Below, piece after piece: positions 10,580 to 21,489 of a stretch of DNA of 64,000 nt. Location: assembly GCA_025738555.1 (NCBI GenBank), contig JAOVFP010000011.1, forward strand, positions 1,612,001 through 1,676,000. The letters are read 5' to 3'. The stretch's first letter is position 1. Each line of letters opens with the position of its first letter. The DNA is from Cyathus striatus. Its lineage: Eukaryota; Basidiomycota; Agaricomycetes; Agaricales; Nidulariaceae. The translations under genes were made by a program, and so were the position numbers. Below the pieces are notes generated by a model, which saw only the letters and a program-made list of their open reading frames with translations, was not told the origin of the DNA and searched no databases.

Positions 10580-11265
10580 TGTCATAGCTGTACTTTTACT
10601 ACCTTATTTCCGCACTTCCCACACTTCTTAACTTGTACTGATCTCGTTCTTCTACTTTCTCCTTCCACTCTTCCAACAAACATCGCTGAGCTTATGTCAC
10701 CTTATTTGTATGATTCTTATCCATTCTCCATTATGCTTTCTCCATCATACCCCGGGTATACTTGTCTCAGCATTCCTTTCAATCCTTAGTTCGTCCTTGG
10801 TACATATTGTATTCAAACCCTACTCCACCTTCTACCACCATCTTATTATGTTTATCAATTAGCATACTACTACCCATTCGTTCACCGGTCATTGGTAAAG
10901 TCATATAGTATTTAAGTAGCATATCTTGTACTACTGATACTCAGTTCGAATATTGACTAAGTTACAGTCTTCCCCACTTGTCTTTAAGATATACTCATCT
11001 CTGGCTTAATCGTTGCTTCCAGTAACGATTCTGCACTCTGTACTCTGCACTCCGCACTCTTGTCCCTCTCTCACCTTACACTTCCGCATTCACCCCGTAC
11101 ATCTGCCCTTTCACTTCCACACTCATCTCCCACTTCTGCACTCCCAAATACCTGGACCACGAGAATGACAAGGGGTGCAGCACACAAGCTGAAGCTGATG
11201 GTCCTTCCTGTCCCACATTCCCTATCTCGCACTCACGACCTCACGTAGAAATACCGGTCTTGACA
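10580..11265 (+). repeat. 3' LTR of chromovirus 1
   Basis: It is 686 bp, TGTCATAGCT to GGTCTTGACA, followed by the target duplication CAAAG. Confidence 0.95.
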
Positions 11266-11270
11266 CAAAG

Positions 11271-12190
11271 CTATTGATAAGTAAATCATTAAGAACAAAT
11301 TTATGTGATTTTTCATGAAAATTAGTTTTAATGGGATATCATATTCAATAACTGTCACTGATACACCTGCTTGTGCACTTTCAACAAGTCTAGCTACATG
11401 TATAAATGATATGTTATATGTTTATTGGAGAGAATATCAAGTTGTGTCAGGTAGCAGGCCTTGCTGCTAGTCAGCCTTATTGATTTATTCTGTGTCTTGG
11501 TTTGATGCTGTGCTGATTAGATGTGGAAATTTCTGAGGTCATGCAGTGAGAGAAACTTTAAAGAGTACATCAACAACTTAAACTTAACCACCAACCACCA
11601 CCATCATCATCTCACTAGCAGAAGACTGTAATCTCTTGTTTCCAGCTCATAATCTTTGAAATGGACTACAACAACACCTCTGAGTCTCAGCTAACCCAAG
11701 CAGAGGTGGCCATGAAGCAACTTGAGGAGAACAAGGTGACCCTGGTATTGATGAGAGTGTTGTTTTGACTTTGCACTTGAAGATCAATAAGATCCAGGAG
11801 ACACTGAATTACAAGAAACCAGAGACACTTCAGTTACACTATGAGCAGAGTCAGTTGGTGAGCAAGGATTGCTGGCTGTATTGACATTGCTAGTGATATG
11901 CTTTAGACAGACAGGAATGATTTTGTTAGCAACCTTGTCAAACTGGTGCAGTTGATGCTTCTCATCCACAGTGCAACAACAAGATTAATGCTCTACAGAA
12001 GATCTCCAGCTTGGAATACACACTTGCCAAGAGGCTGAACACAAGAACTTGAGGTAGTGAGGTCAACTGCAAGCACATGATGAACCTTGGGCTGTGGATG
12101 TTGAGTTATATATCTATGATTGAAGAGAATGTGGTAATTGTCTCATTTGTTGAAGTTACAGAACTCACTAGCATGGTTGACTATGCAAAA
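11271..12190. other. Non-coding, with a decayed coding-like stretch
   Basis: From 11660 on the plus strand an ATG opens a short helical reading (MDYNNTSESQLTQAEVAMKQ...). It is followed by further Leu/Gln/Lys-rich pieces in shifting frames up to about 12060. It looks like a relic of a coiled-coil gene, but the frames do not join and I cannot name it. Confidence 0.3.
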
Positions 12191-12194
12191 ATGC

Positions 12195-12640
12195 AGTAAT
12201 TTACACTCCCCCACAGGTATATGTGGACTCCACATAGCCTCCATGTAGCCTCCTTAAATTCTATATGGAGTCCATGTGGAGTCCATGTAAAGTCCACATT
12301 GAGTCCATAAATTCCATGTAAACTCCTTGTGGAGTCTACATAGTTCCACATGGAGTCCACATGGAGTATATATGAACTTTACACATAGATTAAAATTCAT
12401 ATTTACTCCACATTGCACCCACATGGAGTCCACATGTAGTAATAAAAGTCCACATACATTCCTCATTCATATGTGAAGAACATTGTAGAGGTTTATGTAT
12501 ACTCCACATGGAGTACACATGGAGTCTAGTGAACTTTATGAACAGTTCATGATGTCTGATATGTATAAGCCTTATATAGAGTCCACATAAAATTTACATG
12601 GAGTTGTCTATCTTATACATGAATTTTAATGATACAACTA
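12195..12640. repeat. Motif-reiterating block (TGGAGTCCACATG)
   Basis: More than a dozen degenerate copies of ACTCCACATGGAGTC-like words occur in both orientations after a short C run (ACTCCCCCACAGG). It is non-coding. Blocks of the same layout but different motif occur at 31745, 32216 and 54985. Confidence 0.6.
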
Positions 12641-12717
12641 GCATCATACACATATATTGAAAATGAACAACAAATATTGTACTAACCTATACTACTTAGC
12701 AGCACTTGGTGTATTAG

Positions 12718-14407
12718 TCATCCCACTCTATCAATTCCTATTTCCTCATTGTCATCTTCTTCTACCACTTGATCTTTCATTTGTTGCCTCTTTATAACCC
12801 TTTGTGTGTGTAAAAACAATAGTGTGTGCATGGTCCAGTTAAAATTAGATAATGTCATTCTGTTCAACATTGTTTGGAAGCTGCCTATCCATTGTGGAAG
12901 AAGATTTCCGGTTGAAGGAATTTCTTGACAAAGAAATTGCAAGTGGATAGCATGTCTGTCTATCCTCAGGTCTTAGTGAGGTTCGTTGAGAATGTGAGAA
13001 GGGGAGGAAAGGAACTTGTATTCAAAGAACATTAAGTACTGTACTTAAATAGGTACAGAAACATGTAAACAAGTGAACTAATAAAAACCGACACAAGGCC
13101 AATTTTACGGTACAGGCAGAATGCCTGCTCTACACCATGCATTTAATTGCTCACATGCCTTATATTACTAATTAGCAATAGTTATACAATAATAAGAATA
13201 TAAAACTAACTTGTGTATTAAATGCATGTTTGTAATGTGGAACACTATTCACATCATGTTCAACCACAACTAAATTTGGAGCAAATCCATTTAATGGTGC
13301 TGGGTTACACCATTTATGACATATATAATTAGTCACCCTATGATTAATATAATGATAAGAGTCAACAACAAATCATGTTGTATTTTTCCACTCTATCCAT
13401 TTCCCATTTGTAGCTGCACTTTTGAGAAGAACACAGGCTTTATCTATGCATATGTAACTTGGCTGGACATCCTCTGTTGGAAATACTTTTTCTAAAAATT
13501 CAAATATTTGATCTATAGACTCAGACTTATCAAACTTTGCTCAAGCAAGGACTACACCACATGGTGCACAGATTGTTTTAACACAATAAAATCGTGATGG
13601 AGAAAAGTAGTCCTTTTTTTTCTTTTCCTCCCTGGAGCTCATAATATCATGTGCTTGAACTTGTCTATTGATCTGAGGTAACCATGGGAGTTGTTCTTCC
13701 TGGGTATGCCATAATATTCTTTGGACACCAAGTAATGACTGTCTGCCAAATCTTGTGAAATGTGATCACCACTTTTGCTGGTGCTCTTCACATGCCTTTG
13801 TATTTTGAACTAGATTTTTATTGCAGCCATTTACTCTGCATAAATTTTTGTGTAGTACTTCATGCATAGCACAGAAAACACCTTGTCTTGCATTGACTAG
13901 ATCTTGAGTACAGTTCTCTATGGCACAATGAGCAGGTCCCATAACAATGCTATCTACAACAACCATATTTACAAGTGCTGAATTCTCATTTAAGCTCTCA
14001 TTTGGACTTGGATCAACATTCATTGCATTTTGAGCATTATATCTTGCTTCAGCAGCATCTCTAGCTGCTCTATCTGCATCCCTACCTGTTAATGCAGGTA
14101 TATTTTGGTTTTCATCTACTTGTGCTACTGCAGCTGGATCATCAGGTGTAATTATATCAGCATTAGCTTTGTATCTCTGTGTACATTCACTGCAGTGGTG
14201 ATTTTCTGCACTTCATACAATATCTTCTTCTCCCAAATGTGTAAAGGCATGTCTAGTTACATCATCAATTTTTGTTCCATCAGCTATTTTTAAAACAGTA
14301 TTAGAACTCAAGGCAACTTGTCGAATAGATTCCTGTACAAATGCTTGCCAAGCATAAGTGTCAGCCAATTTATTCACCATTTGCCCTAGAAATATGAGTG
14401 CTAGCAA
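12718..14407 (-). pseudogene. CxC cysteine-cluster protein of KDZ-transposon type, copy 1
   Basis: In minus-strand order the reading has HHCSECTQRYK near 14200, then the cluster HCAIENCTQDLVNARQGVFC with CRVNGC and CEEHQQKW (13770-13930). Next come YCVKTICAPCGVVLA, DYICID-like and VVDSYHYINHRVTNYICHKWCNPAP (13300-13600), an intron at 13159-13210, and ACEQLNAW continued by the MTLSNFNW segment. This matches the CxC5/CxC6-type clusters described next to KDZ transposases of basidiomycetes. Stops are TGA at Arg/Trp-like positions (for example before SAENHH and before FVVDS). A 242-bp element splits the last exon. The 5' end merges with the palindromic element at 14353. No KDZ transposase domain itself is seen. 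Confidence 0.8.
12893..13134. mobile_element. 242-bp TG...CA element with two hairpins, copy A
   Basis: It runs from TGTGGAAG to GCTCTACA and is flanked by CCAT on both sides, inside the last exon of the CxC gene. Removing it restores the reading ...NAW then IGSFQTML. Inside are a hairpin at 12945-12965 (GGATAG, 9-base loop, CTATCC) and one at 13113-13127 (CAGGCA, loop, TGCCTG). Copy B is at 56855-57110. The ends suggest a solo LTR or a very small LTR-like element; the 4-bp duplication is atypical. Confidence 0.75.
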
Positions 14408-14469
14408 TCATGTTATTCAGGCAAAATTGAGTGCTGTTTTTATAAGGCATATTGAGTGAATGTAATGTA

Positions 14470-14815
14470 ATGGTGATCATTGGCACTCATTTAGTTATTA
14501 TACTTCATTATTGGGCTGTAATATTATTGAATAAAGGGGCACTCAAGTGATCATTTGAAGAATATTAGGTGGTGATCATTGGCACTCATTTTATTATTAT
14601 ATCTGATAACTAGGCTATTGTGTTTGCTGAATATGGGGGCACTCAAAAGTGATCATTTGGAGAATATTAGGTGGCAATTATTGACACTCATTTAATTATT
14701 ATACTTGGTTACCAGGCTATTGTATTAGTTGAATATGGGGGCACTCAAAAGTGATCATTTCAGGAATATTATGAGGCAATCATTGGCACTCATTTATATA
14801 TTACTTGTGATTACT
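14470..14815 (+). repeat. About 100-bp tandem repeat, left outer arm
   Basis: Four units begin near 14482, 14581, 14684 and 14787, each with GTGATCATTGGCACTCATT and a GGGGGCACTCAAAAGTGATC segment. Inverted partners are at 21490-22130 and a continuation is at 18805-19010. Confidence 0.85.
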
Positions 14816-14909
14816 GAGGGGTGTCAGCCAAATTTATCATTTAACAGCAGTGTTATATGATATCCCATATCATATAAGGTCTGAGTTTTATGAGTGAGGC
14901 ATATACTAT

Positions 14910-15560
14910 ATGTATATACAGGCTATTCATAAGTACTCATTACTTTATGCTTATTATTATTGTGATAGTATTATGAGTACTCATAAGTACTCATTACTTT
15001 GTATTTCCTATTGTTATTGTAATGGTATTGTGGGTACTCATAAATACTCATTACTTTATGCTTTCTATTATTATTGTAATGGTATTATGGGTACTCATAA
15101 GTACTCATTACTTTATGCTTGCTATTATTTTTGTAATGGTATTAGGAGTACTCATAAGCACACATTACTTCATATTTCCTATTATTATTGTAATGGTATT
15201 AGGAGTACTCATAAGCACTCATTACTTTGTATTTCCTATTGTTATTGTAATGGTATTGTGGGTACTCATAAATACTCATTACTTTATGCTTTCTATTATT
15301 ATTGTATTGGTATTATGAGTACTCATAAGTGCTCATTACTTTATATTTCCTATTTTTATTGTAATAGTATTAAGAGTACTCATAAGTGATCATTACTTTA
15401 TATTTCCTATAGTTATTGTAACTCATAAGCACTCATTACTTTATATTTCCTATTTGTATTGTAATGGTATTAACAATACTCATAAGTACTCATTACTTTA
15501 CATTTCCTATTGTTATTGTAATGGTATTGTGGGTACTCATAAGTACTCATTGCTATTACA
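14910..15560 (+). repeat. 57-bp tandem array, left inner arm
   Basis: About eleven units contain TACTCATAAGTACTCATTAC and a TTATTATTGTAATGG stretch. The unit is 19 codons long, which keeps spurious frames open across the array. The inverted partner is at 18110-18680. Confidence 0.9.
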
Positions 15561-15564
15561 GATT

Positions 15565-16320
15565 ACTAGATGATCTGCGCTTCACATATTTCCCACGCTT
15601 CGCATTTGTCACGTACTTCACGCGCGTCACGTTCGTCACACATATTCCCGCGCCTCATATTTCTCCCACGCATTGCATTTGTCACGTACGTCATGCGCGT
15701 CACGTTCGTCACACATATTCCCGCGCCTCATATTTTTCCCGCGTATCGCATTTGTCACGTTATTCACGCGCGTCACGTTCGTCACACATATTCCCGCGCT
15801 TCGCATTTGTCACATACTTCCCGCGTGTCACGCTTGTCACATATATTCCCGCGCTTCACATCTGTCACATTTGCTGCGCGTCACGTTCGTCACATATATT
15901 CCCGCGCATCACATTTGTCACATTCTTCCCGCCCGTCACGTCTGTCACGCATATTCCCGCGCATCAATGCATCATACATTTCCCACACATCATATTTGTG
16001 ACAATTTTCGCGCGTGTCACGTCTGTCACAATTCTCCCACACTACGCATATATCGCACTTGTCACGCTTTGGCGCGTTTGTCACGCTTTGGCGCGTTTGT
16101 CACGCTTTGGCGCGTTTGTCACGCTTTGGCGCGTTTGTCATGCTTTCATGCGCGTCACGCGTCACGTTTGTCACGTTCTTTATAAGCGTTACGCTTTTAT
16201 GAATGTCACACATCTCACATCTATTTGTCATGCTTTTCATGCTCATCACAGTGCATTTGTCATGCTTTGTATGCGTGTCACGCGTCACATAAGTCACACT
16301 CATCACATAAGTCACATCTG
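15565..16320 (+). repeat. GC-rich satellite, left inner arm
   Basis: Words such as GCGTCACGTTCGTCACACAT and ATTCCCGCGC are repeated in about 50-70-bp higher-order units. At 16058-16140 there are four near-identical 19-bp units, CACGCTTTGGCGCGTTTGT. The local richness in CG contrasts sharply with the AT-rich surroundings. Long Ser/His/Cys/Arg-rich frames here are repeat artefacts. Confidence 0.9.
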
Positions 16321-16489
16321 TTTCTTATGATTTGCACATGCATCATAGTCATCATGTCTTTGAGGCTTTCATCATGCTTTCACACACATCATAAGTGTTA
16401 CTTATGTCACATCTTTGAGATTTATAACACATTTCAAGCATATTGTGCTTGCATGTGTATCATGATTGTGACATGTTGATGGGGTTCCA

Positions 16490-17560
16490 ACAGGTCTATA
16501 ATGAAAAATGTTCTGTACATTTCATATCCAAGGAATCAGAGCACTCAGTGATGCCACATTTAACCCATATCTCATTACTTAGCTGGGTAATTCAGCCTCT
16601 TGCATTGACAAGTTAGTCATTGATTCAGTTCCTGTATGACAATACTGCACATGACTATAGAAAAATGATAGTAAGTTTTTCTTAGGCAAGAGAGGAGAAA
16701 AGACAAAGTAGTCTTTCTGAAAAGAGAACAAGAAGAAAAGAAGGTGATGATGTAGTTGACACTAAATTAAAGAATAGAAAAGCAAGTAATGATCACTGAG
16801 CAAGAAAGTGATGAGAAGTACAGGAGGGGGTTTCATATGCATGAATGGATACTAATACTAAAAGAACTATGTAACATAAATCAGAGATGTGAAACACATG
16901 ACAGTGTAGAAGTGTCATGTAATCATATAGAGTAAGCATACATGTAACTTAATAATGTGTGTTGAAGATATAAGAATAACCAATGGTTAATGCAAGAATC
17001 ATGATCATTTAATGACTGAGACATGAGTTTAATGTGATGTGGAATCACATATACTGACCATTCTTTCAGATTTGTTATCCATATGCAATTCTTTCAGTAT
17101 ATGTCCTTTTCTGTTCAGTTGTTAAATATTTCCAAAATATTCATCTCTATCATAATGATCTCATCATCTCTCATATTCAGACTAACCATTATAGTTTTTA
17201 CTTTGTCATTTAATTACATCTCTAGTTCTGATTATTAAACATCATATCATCCCATTTCCAAATTTCTCATGCTCTGTCAGTGTGGGTAAGCCTTCAACTA
17301 CATATACACTCTACATTTTTCATTCTAGTTTCTTATTACTACCACACTTCTATAACTTTCTAATTGTTATTTTCTGTGTTACAATCTCCAATTCTACAAG
17401 TACATATCATTTCATCTGCATATATAATTCACTCTACTATTAAATACTTACTCCACTCTCATGACAACTTGAATAGTGGTAGAGACAGAAAAATCTGATG
17501 GGATTGGAAAGCATTGTATTTGTGAAAAAGTTGCAATGCACTTGAAAAATGTGACATGCA
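16490..17560. other. Central spacer of inner element
   Basis: Non-coding. It shares inverted homology with 19740-20510, for example TGTGATGTGGAATCACATA at 17035 against its complement near 20130. This shows the two palindromic elements are relatives. Confidence 0.7.
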
Positions 17561-17639
17561 TGATAAACACATGATGCATTTAAAAAAAGACATATGTAAC
17601 ATATATGAAAAGTGTGACATGCATGCAGATCATTACGGC

Positions 17640-18105
17640 ATGACACGCCTCAAAGATGTGACATGTGTGACGAGTGTGAAATGCGTGACAAATAGATGTG
17701 AGATGTGTGACATGCATAAGAGCGTAACGCTTATAAAGAACGTGACAAATGTGACGCGTGACGCGCATAAAAGCATGACAAACACACCAAAGCATGACAA
17801 ACACAATGTGACAAATGTGATGCGCGGGAATATATGTGACGAATGTGACGCGCAGGAAATTTGTGACAGATGTGACACACGTGCAGTATGTGATAAGTGC
17901 GAAGCGCGGGAATATGTGTGACGAACGTGACTCGCGTGAAGTACGTGACAAATATGAAGCGCGGGAATATGTGTGACGAACGTGATGCGCATGAAGTATG
18001 TGACAAATGCGATGCGCGGGAAAAACATGAGGCGCGGGAATATGTGTGACGAACGTAACGCATGGGAAAATTGTGACAGGTGTGACACACTTGAAAAGCG
18101 TACAT
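17640..18105 (-). repeat. GC-rich satellite, right inner arm
   Basis: Inverted counterpart of 15565-16320. The 19-bp units on this side are decayed (CACCAAAGCATGACAAACAC), with CG changed to CA or TG. Confidence 0.85.
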
Positions 18106-18109
18106 AATT

Positions 18110-18680
18110 CTATTAGAATAATAATAGGAAGCATAAAGTAATGAGCACTTATGAGTACACATAATACTATTAAAATAATAATAGGAAGCATTACAGTAAT
18201 AATAGAAAACATAAAGTAATGAGTACTTATGAGTACATATACTAGTATTACAATAACAATAGGAATTATAAAGTAATGAGTACTTATGAGTACACATACT
18301 AGTATTACAATAATAATAGGAATCATAAAGTAATGAGTACTTATGAGTACACATGCTAGTATTAAAATAACAATAGAAAACATAAAGTAATGAATACTTA
18401 TGAGTACACATATTAGTATTACAATAATAATAGGAATCATAAAGTAATGAGTACTTATGAGTACACATGCTAGTATTAAAATAACAATAGAAAACATAAG
18501 TAATGAGTACTTATGAGTACACACACTAATATTACAATAATAATAGAAAGCATAAATTAATGAGTACTTATGAGTACACATAGTAGCATTACAATAATAA
18601 TAGGAAGCATAAAGTAATGAGTACTTATGAGTAGACATAATACAATTGTAATAATAGTAGAAGCATAAAGTAATGAGTAC
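18110..18680 (-). repeat. 57-bp tandem array, right inner arm
   Basis: About nine inverted units of the array at 14910-15560 (GTAATGAGTACTTATGAGTA). They are followed by an inverted terminal segment that includes TATGATATCCCATATCATA. Confidence 0.9.
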
Positions 18681-19019
18681 TTATGAATAGCCTGTATATA
18701 CATATAGTATATACCTCACTCATAAAACTCAGACCTTATATGATATCCCATATCATATAAGGCCTATGATAAATGAGAAATTTGGCTGACACTTATGGAT
18801 TACTAGGCTATTATATTACTATAATATGGAGGCACTCAAAAGTGATCATTTGAGAAATATTATGAGGCAATCATTAGCACTCATTTATGCATTACTTGTG
18901 ATTACTAGGCTATTGTATTAGTTGAATACAGGGGCATTCAAAAGTGATCATTTTAAGAATATTGGATAGTGATCATTTGCACTCATTTCAATACTGACTA
19001 TATTACTTTTAAAATGATG

Positions 19020-19640
19020 TGGCACACAAATGTATGCTATTTGTGACAATTGTGACGCATGTCACGCATTTCCCGCGCATTACATTTGTCACGCCTTCAC
19101 GCGCGTCACAATTGTCACATTATTCCCGCACTCCACATATTTCCCACGCATTACTTTTGTCACGCCTTCATGCGCGTCACAATTGTCGCATCATTCCCGC
19201 GCTCCGCATATTTCCCGCACATTACATTTGTTACGCTTTCACATGCGTCACAATTGTCACATTATTCCCGCGCCCCACGCATTTCCTGCGCATTACATTT
19301 GTCATGCCTTCACACATGCCACAATTGTCACATCATTCCCGCGCTCCGCATATTTCCCACGCATTACATTTGTCACACATCCATGCGCATCACAATTGTC
19401 ACATCATTCCCGCGCTCCGCATATTTCCCACGCATTACATTTGTCACACATCCATGCGCATCACAATTGTCACATCATTTCTGCGCATCACAAATTTCCC
19501 GCACATCACATTTGTCACGCTTTCACATGCATCACATTTGTCACACATTTCTCGTGTATCTGGCGCATTACCTATTTCCCACACTGTAAATATTTCCCAT
19601 GCTAAGCATATGTTATGTTTCCCATGTGTCACACATTTGT
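19020..19640 (+). repeat. 71-bp GC-rich satellite, left outer arm
   Basis: Units of about 71 bp contain GCGTCACAATTGTCACAT, ATTCCCGCGC and GCATTACATTTGTCACGC. The inverted partner is at 20967-21470. Confidence 0.9.
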
Positions 19641-19739
19641 CATGCTTCAATGTGTTTGTCATGTTTTTGAGATGTATCATATGTTTTTCATGCACAGTGC
19701 AACTTTTTAGCAAATATCACACTTTTTAATCAGATGAGA

Positions 19740-20510
19740 TTTATCTATTTCTACAACTATTCAAATTGTCATGGAAGTGGAGTAAGTATCTAATGGTACA
19801 GAGTAAATTATAAATGCAGAGGAAACAATATGTACTTGTAAAAATGGAAGACTTAACATGGAAAATGACAATCAGAGAGTTATGGAATTGTGGTGGGAAT
19901 AAGAAACTAGAATAAAAGATGTAATTGGAATCTTAGCACTATTGACAGAGCATGAGATATTTGAGAATGGGATAGTATGAGATGTTTTTAATCACATCTA
20001 GAGATATAATAAAATGACAAAGTATAAACTATAATAAATGTTTTGTCTGAATATGAGATAATGAGGTTATCAAAGAACTGTAGTACACATGGATAACAAA
20101 TAAAAAGAATGGTGAATCTATGTGATTCCACATCACATCAAATTCACAAGTCTCAGTCATTAGATGGTCATGATTCTTGTATCAACCATTGATTATTCTT
20201 ATATCTCCAACACACATTATGGAGTCACATATATGCTTACTCTATATGATTACATGACACCTCTACACTGTCACATGTGTTTCACTTCTCTAACATATAT
20301 TTCTCCATAGTCATGTGCAGTATTGTTATTGATAGCATCAGACCCTATCTGTCAAAAGGGTCAGAATCATTGACTGACAGCCATCATGGAATCATCAATG
20401 CAGAGTCATTAATGCAAGAGGCTGAATTACATTACTAAGAAATGGGCTCAGGGTTTTCTGATTCATTAATTGTGAAAAGTATAGACATATTTTTATTACA
20501 CACCTGTTGG
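19740..20510. other. Central spacer of outer element
   Basis: Non-coding AT-rich DNA, an inverted relative of 16490-17560. No promoter or gene recognised. Confidence 0.6.
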
Positions 20511-20639
20511 AATCCTATTAACATGTCACAATCATGGCACATATGCAAGTATGATGTGCTTGAAATGTATAACACTCCTCATAAATGTGACACATGTGAC
20601 ATGTGTGATGCTCATACAAAATTTGACAAATGTGACATG

Positions 20640-20966
20640 ATATGCTTCCAAAGCATAACAAAAATACATTAAAGCATGACAAACACATTAAAGTGTGACA
20701 AACACATTAAAGCATAACAAATACATTAAAGCATGACAACATGTTAAAGTGTGACAAACACGTTAAAGCGTGACAAACGCGTTAAAGCGTGACAAACGCG
20801 TTAAAGCGTGACAAACGCGTTAAAGCGTGACAAACGCGTTAAAGCGTGACAAACGCGTTAAAGCGTGACAAACGCGTTAAAGCGTGACAAACGCGTTAAA
20901 GCGTGACAAACGCGTTAAAGCGTGACAAACGCGTTAAAGCGTGACAAACGCGTTAAAGCGTGACAA
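20640..20966 (+). repeat. 19-bp tandem array with ACGCGT
   Basis: About eleven identical units GCGTGACAAACGCGTTAAA lie at 20756-20966, preceded by about six decayed units (for example GCATGACAAACACATTAAA). Each intact unit carries ACGCGT. The decay is confined to CG dinucleotides and increases towards the element centre. Confidence 0.95.
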
Positions 20967-21470
20967 ATGTGTGACACATGGGAAACATAACATATGCTTA
21001 GCGTGGGAAATATTTACAGCGCAGGAAATAGGTAATGCGCCAGATGCGCGAGAAATGTGTGACAAATGTGATGCGCGGGAAATTTGTGATGCGCGGAAAT
21101 GATGTGACAATTGTGACGCGCATGGATGTGTGACAAATGTAATGCGTGGGAAATATGCGGAGCGCGGGAATGATGTGACAATTGTGACATGTGTGAAGGC
21201 GTGACAAATGTAATGCGCAGGAAATGCGTGGGGCGCGGGAATAATGTGACAATTGTGACGCATGTGAAAGCGTAACAAATGTAATGTGCGGGAAATATGC
21301 GGAGCGCGGGAATGATGTGACAATTGTGACGCGCGTGAAGGCGTGACAAAAGTAATGCGTGGGAAATATGTGGAGCGCGGGAATAATGTGACAATTGTGA
21401 CGCGCGTGAAGGCGTGACAAATGTAATGCGCGGGAAATGCGTGACACGCGTCACAATTGTCACAAATAGC
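20967..21470 (-). repeat. 71-bp GC-rich satellite, right outer arm
   Basis: Inverted partner of 19020-19640, with GTGACAATTGTGACGCG and GCGCGGGAAT words. Confidence 0.9.
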
Positions 21471-21489
21471 ATACATTTGTGTGCCACAT

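Larger units (their letters stand above)
1860..11265 (+). mobile_element. Ty3-type chromovirus, full length, inactive
   Basis: Two LTRs of 708 and 686 bp flank gag, protease, reverse transcriptase, RNase H, integrase and a C-terminal chromodomain, in the order of Metaviridae chromoviruses. The five bases CAAAG directly abut both outer LTR ends (1855-1859 and 11266-11270), which shows a single integration event with both ends preserved. Both LTRs run from TGTCATAG to CTTGACA. Pol is broken by four stop codons, a frame change and a 1.07-kb solo LTR. The 1.6 kb between pol and the 3' LTR holds an antisense gene. No clear tRNA primer site (TGG) follows the 5' LTR, so priming may be unusual. Confidence 0.95.
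14816..18797. mobile_element. Inner giant palindromic element
   Basis: This 3,982-bp element is inserted in the left arm of the outer one. GATTACT flanks both ends (14809-14815 and 18798-18804). The ends are GAGGGGTGTCAGCCAAATTT and, inverted, CATAAGTGTCAGCCAAATTT, close to the outer element's ends. Each arm has a 57-bp tandem array next to the end, then a GC-rich satellite, then a shared spacer. It has no credible gene. Transposition must rely on an enzyme supplied elsewhere. Confidence 0.8.

Noticed and set aside
14910..16330. Long Ser/His/Tyr/Cys-rich open frames (up to about 290 codons)
   Set aside because: They are translations of tandem repeats whose unit is a multiple of three; several frames and both strands are equally open.
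17580..18638. 352-codon minus-strand frame with a repeated 19-residue unit
   Set aside because: It is the inverted 57-bp array followed by GC-rich satellite, with no start context, intron or protein motif.
19019..19729. 236-codon frame resembling a membrane or His-rich protein
   Set aside because: The 71-bp satellite gives three overlapping open frames of similar length, which is a repeat effect.
20756..20966. CRISPR-like regular array
   Set aside because: Units are contiguous and identical with no variable spacers, in a eukaryotic setting; it is a simple tandem repeat.
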